64,000 bases of DNA from Prolixibacteraceae bacterium (GTDB taxonomy: Bacteria > Bacteroidota > Bacteroidia > Bacteroidales > Prolixibacteraceae). Both the position numbers and the translations under genes were made by a program. The number at the start of each line of letters is the position of its first letter. Position 1 is the first letter of the stretch. A model generated the notes under the pieces. It was not told the DNA's origin. It ran no database searches and saw only the letters and a list, made by a program, of their open reading frames with translations. The DNA is taken from contig CP081303.1 in assembly GCA_019720755.1 (NCBI GenBank), positions 4,026,501 through 4,090,500 of the forward strand. The letters run 5' to 3'. Shown one piece after another: positions 19,220-28,763 of this stretch.

Positions 19220-19867
19220 TTAGAACTTTAGACGATCTAGGCTCATCTCATCAAAACCTTTAATAACGAAGTCTGCTTCTGAAAGTGTTTCCTCTTCTCC
19301 AACTCCGATACAATACATGCCACCAGCTTTTGCCGCTTCGATACCTGCTACCGCATCTTCGAAAACAACACACTCTTCAGCGGTTACATTTAGTAGGTTA
19401 GCACCTTTGGTAAATACTTCAGGATCCGGTTTCGCTTTAGATACGCTATTTCCGTCAACGATCTCATCAAAGTAGGATGTTAATCCAATTTGATTAAGTA
19501 TAAGAGGTGCATTTTTACTTGCAGAACCAAGAGCTATTTTAATTCCATTTGCACGCAAAGAAGTTAAGAACTCTTTTACACCTGGAAGGATCTCATCTTC
19601 TTCCATTTTCTGGATATAAGAAACGTAGTTTACATTCTTTTTATCTGCATAATGTAGTTTCTCTTGTTCTGAAAGAGACTTGTTCCCAATTTCAAGAAGG
19701 ATATCTAAAGATCTCATTCTACTAACTCCTTTTAGTCTCTCATTGTCTTCTTCTGTAAAGTCGAAGCCAAGCTCTTGAGCTAACTCTTTCCATGCAATGT
19801 AGTGGTACTTTGCAGTATCTACTATAACACCATCTAAATCGAATAAACAAGCTTTAATTTGTACCAT
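19220..19867 (-). CDS. pgmB: Beta-phosphoglucomutase
   Basis: The 215-aa HAD-family enzyme carries the DLDGVIVDT motif: Asp10 is the phosphorylated nucleophile and Asp12 the acid/base. Its helical cap contains KGVSRMRSLDILLE, the substrate-loop signature of beta-PGM, and LGSASKN and FEDAVAGIEAAKAG complete the HAD motifs. It converts beta-glucose-1-phosphate to glucose-6-phosphate via the 1,6-bisphosphate. It sits 10 bases after the MFS gene and 24 bases before GH65, so all three are surely co-transcribed. Confidence 0.95.
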   Translation of the reverse strand: MVQIKACLFDLDGVIVDTAKYHYIAWKELAQELGFDFTEEDNERLKGVSRMRSLDILLEIGNKSLSEQEKLHYADKKNVNYVSYIQKMEEDEILPGVKEFLTSLRANGIKIALGSASKNAPLILNQIGLTSYFDEIVDGNSVSKAKPDPEVFTKGANLLNVTAEECVVFEDAVAGIEAAKAGGMYCIGVGEEETLSEADFVIKGFDEMSLDRLKF

Positions 19868-19877
19868 TTTTCACCCT

Positions 19878-21239
19878 TTAATTTTGTTGCTTAGGAACTT
19901 TAACGAAACACACAGCTAATGCTGCCAATAACATAGAAACACCACATACAATCATCATATAGATTGCATGGTTGTTGAAGAAGCTGCTAAGAATAGCACC
20001 TCCGAGTAGTCCTGAGATAATTTGAGGTCCAGCAATGGTGAAATTGAATATTCCCATGTAAACTCCCATTTTGTCTGCAGGTAGTGATTCTGATAATATT
20101 GAATAAGGCATTGCAAGAATTGCAGCCCATGCAATACCAACACCAATCATTGAAAATATAAGTGCATTTGGTGTTGTGATATAGAACATTGATATATAGC
20201 CAACCGCACCAAGTAGTAGACTTGTAAGATAGGTTGTTTTACGTCCTATTGCTTTGGCAATTTTTGTCATTAGAATAGAGAAAATTGCAGCAAAAAGGCT
20301 ATACGCACCAAACATTACCCCTACCCAGTTTCCAGCTTCTTGAAATGCACTAGAACTAGAATCATGAATAGGTGTTCCCCAAACATGTTGTGACACTGCT
20401 GATGTTGTATAAACCCACATGATATATAGAGCAAACCATGAAAAGAATTGAACAACTGCTAGTTGCATCATGGTTTTAGGCATATTCTTCATTAACCCCC
20501 AAAAATCTGAAAGACTTTGTTTCAGGCTCTTTTTCTCCTTTTGCTCATTGATCCATTGGTCATAATCAAGGCCATTTTGTTCACAATATGTTTTAGGTTC
20601 ATACTCTTTAGTTCTAAAGACAGTCCAAATAACAGAAAGAAGAAGCACTGCTCCACCAATATAAAATGACCATATCACAGAGGCAGGAACTTCACCATCA
20701 GGTGCTTCATTTGCTACATCTAGAACATTGGTTAAAACATAAGGAAGGATAGAGCCAATAACGGCTCCTGTATTGATTAAGAAGCTTTGAATCGAGTATC
20801 CTAATGTTCTCTGTTCCTCGGACACCATATCCGCAACGAGTGCGCGGAATGGTTGCATGGTAATATTGAATGATCCATCCATAAGAGCAAACATGAGTGC
20901 TCCAAATACCAAAGCGGGAATAATACTTACTGCTAAAGAAGCATTAGGCATAAGCCACATAGATAATGTTGCAACAATAGCTCCTCCAAGAATGTAAGGT
21001 CCTCTACGACCAAAACGATTCCATGTTTTATCAGAAGCTGCTCCTACAATTGGTTGTACAATCAATCCCATTACCGGTGCTGCAAGCCAAAATAGAGGAA
21101 GTGCATGAAGGTCTGCACCTAAATTCGAAAGGATTCTACTCACATTCGCACTTTGTAGTGCAAATCCCATTTGAATCCCTAAGAATCCAAAGCTGACATT
21201 CCATATTTGCCAAAAAGATAATTTTGGTTTTGTCCTCAT
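19878..21239 (-). CDS. MFS maltose/disaccharide importer (SLC45/GPH-like)
   Basis: The 453-aa protein has 12 predicted transmembrane helices. The loop 2-3 motif SDKTWNRFGRRGPY and the opening FWQIWNVSFGFLGIQMGFALQSANVSRI are typical of SLC45-like sucrose/maltose:proton symporters of Bacteroidota. It is the first gene of an operon with beta-PGM and GH65, which predicts inner-membrane uptake of maltose for intracellular phosphorolysis. A promoter and two LacI-type operators lie upstream. Confidence 0.88.
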   Translation of the reverse strand: MRTKPKLSFWQIWNVSFGFLGIQMGFALQSANVSRILSNLGADLHALPLFWLAAPVMGLIVQPIVGAASDKTWNRFGRRGPYILGGAIVATLSMWLMPNASLAVSIIPALVFGALMFALMDGSFNITMQPFRALVADMVSEEQRTLGYSIQSFLINTGAVIGSILPYVLTNVLDVANEAPDGEVPASVIWSFYIGGAVLLLSVIWTVFRTKEYEPKTYCEQNGLDYDQWINEQKEKKSLKQSLSDFWGLMKNMPKTMMQLAVVQFFSWFALYIMWVYTTSAVSQHVWGTPIHDSSSSAFQEAGNWVGVMFGAYSLFAAIFSILMTKIAKAIGRKTTYLTSLLLGAVGYISMFYITTPNALIFSMIGVGIAWAAILAMPYSILSESLPADKMGVYMGIFNFTIAGPQIISGLLGGAILSSFFNNHAIYMMIVCGVSMLLAALAVCFVKVPKQQN

Positions 21240-21348
21240 GTTATGTTCTATTAATGGAGTTTATTTAATTGAATAGACTTGTTTACTTATAGTCTCAATG
21301 ATCTCAATTCCACTCTAAAAAAGAGTGTCAATTAATAATTACTTAATA

Positions 21349-21378
21349 CAAAAATAGTTTCGTAATCTGGTTATCAAA
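21349..21378 (-). promoter_or_regulatory. Promoter of the leftward maltose operon
   Basis: On the minus strand TTTG (21375-21378) is followed after 18 bases by TATTTTTG (21349-21356), about 110 bases before the MFS ATG. The leader also carries a small hairpin at 21311-21326. Confidence 0.7.
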
Positions 21379-21413
21379 ACGGTTTAACTCATTGATAGGT
21401 TGAATTTTGGTAC

Positions 21414-21458
21414 CGCAAACGTTTGATGTGTTGCAAAACATTTTTTCAAACGTTTGCG
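21414..21458. promoter_or_regulatory. Paired LacI-type operators before the maltose operon
   Basis: The palindrome CAAACGTTTG occurs at 21416-21425 and again at 21447-21456, with centres 31 bp apart (three helical turns). The outer flanks (CG before the first, CG after the second) make the pair itself an inverted repeat. Both sites lie upstream of the -33 element rather than over it. Confidence 0.75.
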
Positions 21459-22078
21459 AGTTTGGATAAATTTTTAACTCCTGTTCATGATCAAAATCAG
21501 CATTTATTCTCCTATTCAACAATCCATTGAATTGATGGTTTAATGCTATTCACTATTTGACCACTAATTGTGAATAATGAATGAGATATGAGGTGTTCAT
21601 GATATATGAACCTTATATTCATTTAGTTAAATAATGGATCTAGAGAGACTACAAGAAGGATATAAGGTTACAATAGTGGAAAATAATGACTTCGTCAATA
21701 GATGATATTGCTTACTTGATAGTACTGTGGTAAGACACAATATATTTAAAGCGAAGATTGGATAGCGAGTATAATATTATGGCAAATATGGTTTTATTAT
21801 GACCTAACGTCATTTTTTAATATTAATGCGAACATTCGTGGGTTGAAATCGTTGCAATTTTAGATTTATGTCGTAGGTCTTAAGGGGAGACTTGCTCGTG
21901 ATACTTTATCGAATATATATTATTCTATTATGGAATAAAATATGGTCTTTTGCTTTAATCCTAGATGGTGTATGCGTACTAAGATAAACAAGGAAATAGG
22001 CTTTTTAATATCTATGATTATTCTAAGACTGGGCATAACTAATAAGAGCTCTTTTTTTAAAGAGCTCTTATTGGTATG
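21459..22078. other. Intergenic between the MFS operon and the lacI-type gene
   Basis: Apart from the lacI terminator at 22041-22072, I see nothing convincing. A 23-codon frame near 21633 is too short to support. Confidence 0.4.
22041..22072 (-). terminator. Terminator of the LacI-type regulator gene
   Basis: A perfect 14-bp inverted repeat (22041-22054 with 22059-22072, loop TTTT) lies 6 bases past the stop of the leftward gene. Confidence 0.8.
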
Positions 22079-23101
22079 TTATTTATTGTGAATAGAGGAT
22101 TCACGAATTATAAGATTTGTCTCAATAAAAATATCTTCATGGACTATAGATTCTTCTTCACTTTCAATTCTTTTGATAAGAAGTTCTGTTGCTTTAGATC
22201 CCATTTCGTAACCATGTTGATCAATAGAGGTAAGTGTCGGCTCTGTGATATCCGCAAAACGACCCGAACTAAATCCTACAATTGCGATATCTTTGGGAGT
22301 ATTCATGCCTTTGTTATGAATGGATTTAATGGCTCCAATCGCAGTCAGATCGTTTACCGCAAAAATACCATCCGGTGGTGTTTCTAAGTTTAGTAACTCT
22401 CTAGTTGCTTTTTTTCCAAGTTCAAAATCATCTGCACTTAAGACATACTCCTCATTAAATGGAATATTGGCCTCTTCAAGAGCCTGTTTATAACCAGACA
22501 ATCTCTCTTTAGCAATGGTCAAGCTTTGTGGTCCACATAGGTGTGCGATTCTTTTACAACCTGCTTCTATCAGATGTTTTGTCGCTTTATAACCGGCCAT
22601 TTTATCATTAATAAGAATTCTATCTGCTTCAATACCTTTTGCATCCCGATCAAAAAATATAAGAGGAATACCACGTTTAATAAATTGTTTTAAATGATCG
22701 AAATGATCACTCTCTTTGGTGACAGATACAAGAATACCTTCTACCCTGTTTGAAAGTAGTGTTTGTGCATTTGTAACTTCTCGTTCAAATTTTTCATTGG
22801 ATTGACAAATCATTACATTGTATCCAGCATCATAAGCCACATCTTCTATCCCACTTATTACTGATGAGAAAAAATAATGAACTATCTCTGGTATAATAAC
22901 GCCAATTGTCCTTGTGCGAGAATTTTTTAGGCTTAATGCAACTGCATTAGGCTGATAGTTTAGCTCTTCTGCTAACCGGTGTACAGCATCTCTTGTTTTT
23001 TGACTAATATCTGGATGGTTTTTAAGTGCACGAGATACTGTGGATGCTGATATACCTAATTCTTTGGCAATGTCTTTAATTGTGACCTGACTTTTCTTCA
23101 T
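22079..23101 (-). CDS. LacI-family transcriptional regulator of the maltose/starch locus
   Basis: The protein is 340 aa from the ATG at 23101. This start is chosen because MKKSQVTIKDIAKELGIS begins the LacI helix-turn-helix at the usual place; the ATG 27 codons upstream adds non-homologous residues. The HTH and hinge (TIKDIAKELGISASTVSRAL, then NYQPNAVALSLK) precede a periplasmic-binding-protein-like effector domain (from about IGVIIPEI). It lies between the two arms of the starch locus and CAAACGTTTG palindromes precede both arms, so it is the obvious regulator. The effector (maltose or a derivative) is inferred. Confidence 0.92.
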   Translation of the reverse strand: MKKSQVTIKDIAKELGISASTVSRALKNHPDISQKTRDAVHRLAEELNYQPNAVALSLKNSRTRTIGVIIPEIVHYFFSSVISGIEDVAYDAGYNVMICQSNEKFEREVTNAQTLLSNRVEGILVSVTKESDHFDHLKQFIKRGIPLIFFDRDAKGIEADRILINDKMAGYKATKHLIEAGCKRIAHLCGPQSLTIAKERLSGYKQALEEANIPFNEEYVLSADDFELGKKATRELLNLETPPDGIFAVNDLTAIGAIKSIHNKGMNTPKDIAIVGFSSGRFADITEPTLTSIDQHGYEMGSKATELLIKRIESEEESIVHEDIFIETNLIIRESSIHNK

Positions 23102-23631
23102 GTGCAATTTGATAATGACAGTTAGATGAAGTGTAGTGTTTGTAACATTAATATTAACGATTATCCTTCTAATTTTATGCAAAGTTCTAAATAAAGAGTT
23201 GGACTAATGGTTAAAATACGTGAAATTATTATTCTAATCAAGTTTTACAGGACATTGTTTCATGTAATATGCTTGAATAGCAGTTTCTTATACCTGTTCA
23301 ATAGATCGTCGAATTATATTGTTGTTTAAACTTTACTTAACATCATGAGTGTATGAAAGTTTGTTAAAAACATTATAAGCATAGTCTCTTTGTTTAGAGA
23401 TCTTATTCTTATCCTATTTATAATGTTAAAATTAGTTTATGATAAAGTGAGTCCTTTTGACCTTTCATGTGATGAATAATATTTTTTGTAGTCAATTTAT
23501 AGTCGATTGATGAGTATAATGGATTTTTAATAGTTTATTAGATCTAACATATAAGTCTCATTATGTGGTTAAAATTACCATGAGGTTGTTTTTTTTAACC
23601 ACTTTAGAATGAATGTGTTATATAACATGTA

Positions 23632-23671
23632 CTCCGCAAACGTTTTCACAAACGTTTGCGGAGTTTTTTTA
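23632..23671 (+). promoter_or_regulatory. Operator-like palindrome that is also terminator-like
   Basis: A perfect 14-bp inverted repeat (23632-23645 with 23650-23663, 4-nt spacer) contains CAAACGTTTT and CAAACGTTTG, i.e. two copies of the operator core with centres 12 bp apart. A T8 tract follows directly. It may be a DNA site for the LacI-type protein, an RNA terminator hairpin, or both. Confidence 0.7.
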
Positions 23672-23853
23672 ATGGAGTGCTATTCTGATATTAAATTTTC
23701 TTTAAGAAAAAATGTTTCTTTTGTGTATTGATTAATTAGGAAACGGTGTATTAATGAAAACATTTTTTAAAATACGACTGTTAGATGATTAATCTTTATT
23801 TTATATATCAGTTGCAGAAAAGTCTAAACAATTCAAAATAAATCATTCAATTA

Positions 23854-23895
23854 AACAACTTCACTGTCGTGTAAGTTGTTGATTATTAAATCAAC
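23854..23895 (+). ncRNA. susC leader with two overlapping hairpins
   Basis: Stem 1 pairs 23854-23861 with 23873-23880 (8 bp). Stem 2 pairs 23878-23884 with 23889-23895 (7 bp). They share bases 23878-23880, so they cannot both form fully. They lie 60 bases before the susC ATG. This is a candidate cis-regulatory leader only. Confidence 0.4.
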
Positions 23896-23954
23896 AGAAA
23901 AGAGTTGCTTTCCTGAATGGGAATATTTTGTGCTTTTTTTTAAACTCAAGCCAT

Positions 23955-26900
23955 ATGAAAGTAAATAGTCTATTTAAATCTATGTTCTTTTTACTTGTCG
24001 CACTTCTCAGCATAGGAGTTGCACAAGCGCAGGAACGAATCATGACAGGATCTGTAGTTGACAAGACTACAAGAGAGCCTTTACCAGGAGTTACAATTGC
24101 TGTCGAAGGTACTGTAAGAGGTATTATCACAGACTTTGATGGTAACTTCGCGTTAAAAGTGAAAAAAGGAGAGGTTTTAAGAATCTCATATATTGGTTAT
24201 GTAACACAAAAAATAACCGTAGCTTCTCAAACAACTATTGCTGTTGAGTTGGCAACAGATACTAAAGGATTGGATGAAGTAGTTGTTATTGGATATGGTA
24301 CTTCGAAGAAAGAAGATCTAACAGGATCTGTTCAGGCTGTATCTTCTGATGATTTCAAACAAGGTTCTGCTTCTTCACCACAAGAGCTTATCAATGGTAA
24401 GGTCGCAGGGGTTCAGATTACTTCTTCAGGAGGAGCTCCTGGTTCAGGAACAAAGATCCGCGTACGTGGAGGTTCTTCTATTAACGCATCGAATGATCCA
24501 TTGATCATTGTAGATGGTGTCCCATTGGACAATGGTGGTGTTTCGGGTATGCGTAACCCATTAAATGTGGTGAACCCTAATGATATCGAAACATTTACTG
24601 TTCTTAAAGATGCATCAGCAACTGCTATTTATGGATCTAGAGCATCGAATGGTGTTATTTTGATTACTACAAAGAAAGGATCCAAAGAGGGGGTACATGT
24701 TGACTATAGCGGAAAATTCTCTGTAGGTACAAACACCAAAGAGATGGACCTAATGAATCGTGAGCAGTATACTACACTTCTTAATGAGAAGTATGACGGA
24801 CAGTCAATCTTAACAAAGGTTGGAGAATACGATACAGACTGGCAAAAAGAGATCTACAGAACTTCTTTTAGCCAAGATCATAGTGTTTCTGTTTCAGGAA
24901 CTTTGGTAGAGAATCTACCTTATCGTCTTTCTATGGGATATAATGATAGTAATGGTACTATTAAGACTTCAAACATGAAGCGTTATACTACTGCATTGAA
25001 CTTGAATCCTAGCTTTTTTGATGATCACTTGAGAACAACCGTTTCATTTAAATACATGAATGTAAGAAACCGTTTTGCTGAACTAGGTGCGGTAGGCTCT
25101 GCAGCTTCTATGGATCCGACACATGCTGTGTCAGAGCCAGGAAATGAAGCTTTTGGCGGTTATTACACTTGGGTAGACAACAATGGTGATCCAATTGACA
25201 TTGCACCGAAAAACCCTATTGCTCAATTAAACCAAAAAGACAACTCTTCTACCGTTAATCGTTACATCATTAATGGTCAATTCGATTATAAATTCCACTT
25301 TTTACCTGAATTACGTGCAAATTTAAACGTTGGATTGGATAAATCTAATAGTGATGGAACAATCACAACAGATCCACAAGCTGCATGGGATTTAGGAGCC
25401 TTCAATCGTGGTGGTGCTAGAGAATTCTATACTGGTGATAAGAAAAATGAAATTTTAGATTTCTACCTTCAGTATTCGAAAGATCTTGACAAAATTGATT
25501 CTCGCATCGATGTGATGGGAGGTTATTCATGGCAACATTTCTGGTGGGAAAAAACTGGAGCATCTTACTATAATCAAGATACTGCAGGAAGTGTAGATGC
25601 ACCAGAGAGTGATAGAGTTCGTAGCCCATTCTTTATCGATCGTAGTGAGAATTACTTGGTTTCGTTCTTTGCTCGTTTGAACTACTCTTTCAAGGGACGT
25701 TACTTGCTTACTGCAACTGTTCGTCGTGATGGATCTTCAAAATTTAGTAAAGATAATAGAATTGGTGTTTTCCCTTCTGTTGCCTTGGCTTGGAATATGA
25801 AGAAAGAGTCATTCCTTAAAGATGTAGACGTAGTTTCTCAATTGAAATTACGAGGAGGTTATGGTATTACAGGTCAGCAAGATGTTGGTACCGATTATGG
25901 CTACTTTGGTGTTTATACAAAACAGCAAGAGACTGCACAATACATTTATTATAAAAAAGCAGACGGTACTTATACAAAAGTAAAAGTTGCAGGAAATAGA
26001 CCCGAGGGTTATGATGCAAACCTTAAATGGGAGCAGACAGCAACTTCAAATATTGGTGTTGATTATGGATTCTTTGATGGTCGCTTGACAGGTTCATTGG
26101 ACGTTTATACAAGAAAGACTACTGACTTATTGAATACTGTTCCAGTTGCAGCTCTTGCAAACTTAGAAGATCAGCTTTTAACGAATGTTGGTGATATGAC
26201 CAATAAAGGTTTCGAGTTCTCTATCACTGGTAAGGTTATTGACAAGAAAGACCTTTCTTGGAACTTAGCTGCCAATGTAACTTATAACAAAAATGAGATC
26301 ACAAAATTAACCTCATCGGATGATCCTAATTACAAAGGAGTGATGACAGGCGGTATCTCTGGTGGTACTGGTAACACAATTCAAATAATGCAAGTTGGAC
26401 AACCTGTTAATTCATTCTATGTATACGAGCAGGTATACGATGCAAATGGAGCTCCAATTGAAGGTGCATATGTGGATCGCAACAATGACAACAAGATTGA
26501 TCAGGGAGATATGTATGTTTATAAGAAAGCAGCACCAGATGTTTTGTTAGGATTCTCTACAAGCTTAAGATATAAGAATTGGGACTTTAGTGCATCAGCA
26601 AGAGCAAACCTTGGTGGATATGTATATAACAACATGGAATCTAATCGCTCTTACTATGCTTCAATGCAGACTAATGGTAACTACCTATCAAACTTGATGA
26701 CATCTTATTTTGATACACAATTTAAGGATGCTCAGTACATGTCTGATATGTATGTAAAGAAAGCTTCATTCTTTAGATTAGATAATGTTCAAATAGGATA
26801 TAACTTCAACCAACTATTTAAACAAGGTTCATCGTTAGAAGATGTACGACTTAGACTATATGGTAGTGTAGACAATGTATTTGTTGTTTCTCCATATGAT

Positions 26901-26990
26901 GGTATTGACCCAGAGGTAGACAATGGAATTGACCAAAATGTTTATCCTCGTCCACGTACATTTATGTTCGGTGTAAATATTTCATTCTAA
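23955..26990 (+). CDS. susC: SusC/RagA-family TonB-dependent outer-membrane receptor
   Basis: The protein is about 1011 aa from the ATG at 23955, chosen because MKVNSLFKSMFFLL starts a signal peptide ending at AQAQ. A CarboxypepD_reg-like domain follows (about 30-105, TGSVVDKTTREPLPGVTIAVEG). Next is the SusC signature GLDEVVVIGYGTSKKEDLTGSV, the plug (VRGGSSINASNDPLIIVDGVPL) and a 22-strand barrel ending in Phe. It imports maltodextrins across the outer membrane with SusD as lid, powered by TonB. It is the first gene of the rightward arm. Confidence 0.95.
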   Translation: MKVNSLFKSMFFLLVALLSIGVAQAQERIMTGSVVDKTTREPLPGVTIAVEGTVRGIITDFDGNFALKVKKGEVLRISYIGYVTQKITVASQTTIAVELATDTKGLDEVVVIGYGTSKKEDLTGSVQAVSSDDFKQGSASSPQELINGKVAGVQITSSGGAPGSGTKIRVRGGSSINASNDPLIIVDGVPLDNGGVSGMRNPLNVVNPNDIETFTVLKDASATAIYGSRASNGVILITTKKGSKEGVHVDYSGKFSVGTNTKEMDLMNREQYTTLLNEKYDGQSILTKVGEYDTDWQKEIYRTSFSQDHSVSVSGTLVENLPYRLSMGYNDSNGTIKTSNMKRYTTALNLNPSFFDDHLRTTVSFKYMNVRNRFAELGAVGSAASMDPTHAVSEPGNEAFGGYYTWVDNNGDPIDIAPKNPIAQLNQKDNSSTVNRYIINGQFDYKFHFLPELRANLNVGLDKSNSDGTITTDPQAAWDLGAFNRGGAREFYTGDKKNEILDFYLQYSKDLDKIDSRIDVMGGYSWQHFWWEKTGASYYNQDTAGSVDAPESDRVRSPFFIDRSENYLVSFFARLNYSFKGRYLLTATVRRDGSSKFSKDNRIGVFPSVALAWNMKKESFLKDVDVVSQLKLRGGYGITGQQDVGTDYGYFGVYTKQQETAQYIYYKKADGTYTKVKVAGNRPEGYDANLKWEQTATSNIGVDYGFFDGRLTGSLDVYTRKTTDLLNTVPVAALANLEDQLLTNVGDMTNKGFEFSITGKVIDKKDLSWNLAANVTYNKNEITKLTSSDDPNYKGVMTGGISGGTGNTIQIMQVGQPVNSFYVYEQVYDANGAPIEGAYVDRNNDNKIDQGDMYVYKKAAPDVLLGFSTSLRYKNWDFSASARANLGGYVYNNMESNRSYYASMQTNGNYLSNLMTSYFDTQFKDAQYMSDMYVKKASFFRLDNVQIGYNFNQLFKQGSSLEDVRLRLYGSVDNVFVVSPYDGIDPEVDNGIDQNVYPRPRTFMFGVNISF

Positions 26991-27015
26991 GTTCTGATTA
27001 AAAAAATTGAAAACT

Positions 27016-28686
27016 ATGAGATTTCTAAAACAATATAAAACAGGTGTTTTTGCTATTGCATTAGCATCACTAGGGCTGACATCATGTTTAAATGACTTAG
27101 ATGTACAACCAATTGACCCAGATGTTACGACGCCTAACAACGTCTATACTTCTGAAGCAGCATTCGAATCTGTATTGGCCAAATGTTATTCTGGTTTGGC
27201 TGTTTCTGGTACCAAAGGGCCAGCAGGAGATCCTGACCTTTCTAGAGGTGATGAAGGACATGGTGAATACTGGAGAGGATACTTCTATCTTTCAGAATTA
27301 ACAACAGATGAAGCGATTTGTGGTTGGGATGATGGAGACCTTTCGGATTTAAGTAAGAACTCTTGGGACGCTGGATGTGATAAGATTGAGCCTTTTTATA
27401 ATAGAGCTTTCTATCAGATATCATTAGCGAATGAATTCTTGAGACAAGCAAATACTTATGGGAAAGATAGCTATATCAATCTTCCTAGATATCGTGCAGA
27501 GGCTCGTTTTCTAAGAGTATTCTCTTACTGGCATGCTTTAGATCTTTTCGGTAATGGTATTCCTTTTGCAGATGAAACATCTGCGATTGGTTCTGTAGGT
27601 CCACTACCAGCTGGTGTTGTTGGAGGTCCTGAAGTATTCAACTATATTGAGAAAGAACTTCTTTCTATTATTGATGACAGCAACGCTGAACATCTTGTAG
27701 ATCCTCAAGCGGGAGTTATTGGACAAGCAACAAAAGGTGCAGCATGGATGTTATTGGCAAAGTTATATTTGAACAACGAAGTATACCTCGATGCTACCAA
27801 TAATAATGATCCATCTGCATATTATAAGAAAGCGAAAATTTATGTAGACAAAGTAATTAATGAGGGAGGTTATTCTCTAGTGGAAGGAACTGTAGGTTCT
27901 CCATTATCTAGTAAATATTCTGACTACCAATGTCTATTCTTAGCTGATAATTACAAATGTTCAGATGAGTTTATCTTTACCATCAACTTTGATGGAATGT
28001 ATGCTCAATCATTTGGAGGTTCTACTTATCTTGTGAATGCAGCGATCTCTGGAGATATGAAAGCTGCTGATTATGGAACAAACTCAGGTTGGGGTGGTAA
28101 CCGTGTATTGAGAGAATTGGTTAATAAATTCCCAAATACAGATCCAACACAGACAGCAGACCAGAGAGATCTTTGGTTTACTTCAGGCCAGACTCTTGAT
28201 ATTGTAAACTTCAATAACTTCCAAGATGGTTATGCATGTCCTAAATTCGTAAACATGGATCGTGAAGGAAACCCTGGATCTAATGCTGCAGCTGGTCAGG
28301 CTGATGTAAATATTCCTGTTTTCCGTTTGGCTGATGCATACTTGATGCAAGCAGAGATCGACCTTCGTTTAGGCTCTCTATCTGATGCTGCATTCCAAAA
28401 CTTCAACAAAGTACGTACTCGTGCAAAAGCAGCTCCAATGACAAAAGGAGAGATTGATCTTGATGTTATTTTAAATGAAAGAGCAAGAGAGCTTTATTGG
28501 GAAGGACATCGTCGTACAGACCTTGTTCGTTTCAACAAGTATACTGGAGGATCTTATGTATGGCAGTTTAAAGGTGGTGTTACAGATGGAACTTCTATCG
28601 ATGAGTACTACCGTTTGATGCCTATTCCTTCAACAGACCTTAATGCAAACCCTAAGTTGAAGCAGAATCCTGGATATTCAAAATAA
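27016..28686 (+). CDS. susD: SusD/RagB-family surface glycan-binding lipoprotein
   Basis: The protein is about 556 aa from the ATG at 27016, three codons after an upstream TTG. The lipoprotein signal LASLGLTSCLND (Cys24) is clear. The SusD fold is seen in the TPR-like helices (YRAEARFLRVFSYWHALDLFGNGIPF) and the C-terminal FRLADAYLMQAEIDLRLG and ILNERARELYWEGHRRTDLVRF motifs. It starts 25 bases after susC. It captures maltodextrins at the surface and closes over SusC. Confidence 0.95.
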   Translation: MRFLKQYKTGVFAIALASLGLTSCLNDLDVQPIDPDVTTPNNVYTSEAAFESVLAKCYSGLAVSGTKGPAGDPDLSRGDEGHGEYWRGYFYLSELTTDEAICGWDDGDLSDLSKNSWDAGCDKIEPFYNRAFYQISLANEFLRQANTYGKDSYINLPRYRAEARFLRVFSYWHALDLFGNGIPFADETSAIGSVGPLPAGVVGGPEVFNYIEKELLSIIDDSNAEHLVDPQAGVIGQATKGAAWMLLAKLYLNNEVYLDATNNNDPSAYYKKAKIYVDKVINEGGYSLVEGTVGSPLSSKYSDYQCLFLADNYKCSDEFIFTINFDGMYAQSFGGSTYLVNAAISGDMKAADYGTNSGWGGNRVLRELVNKFPNTDPTQTADQRDLWFTSGQTLDIVNFNNFQDGYACPKFVNMDREGNPGSNAAAGQADVNIPVFRLADAYLMQAEIDLRLGSLSDAAFQNFNKVRTRAKAAPMTKGEIDLDVILNERARELYWEGHRRTDLVRFNKYTGGSYVWQFKGGVTDGTSIDEYYRLMPIPSTDLNANPKLKQNPGYSK

Positions 28687-28696
28687 AGGAAAGGAT

Positions 28697-28732
28697 GTGT
28701 CAGTAAAGGGCATATTACTCTTTATCTGACAC
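28697..28732 (+). terminator. Intercistronic hairpin between susD and susE
   Basis: GTGTCAG and CTGACAC close a 12-bp stem with one bulge (28697-28708 with 28720-28732). A weak T-rich tail follows. It probably tunes the drop in expression from susCD to the downstream genes. Confidence 0.5.
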
Positions 28733-28763
28733 TCTATTTGCGAATTTATTTAAATTGGAAAAG

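Larger units (their letters stand above)
23102..23954. other. Regulatory intergenic region between lacI and susC
   Basis: About 850 bases hold the operator/hairpin at 23632-23663 and a structured leader at 23854-23895. I could not find an exact TAnnTTTG promoter for susC. The part from 23102 to 23630 shows nothing I recognise. Confidence 0.5.

Noticed and set aside
21633-21704. A 23-codon frame starting MDLERLQEGYKVTIVE
   Set aside because: Length is within chance expectation for this composition and there is no supporting signal.
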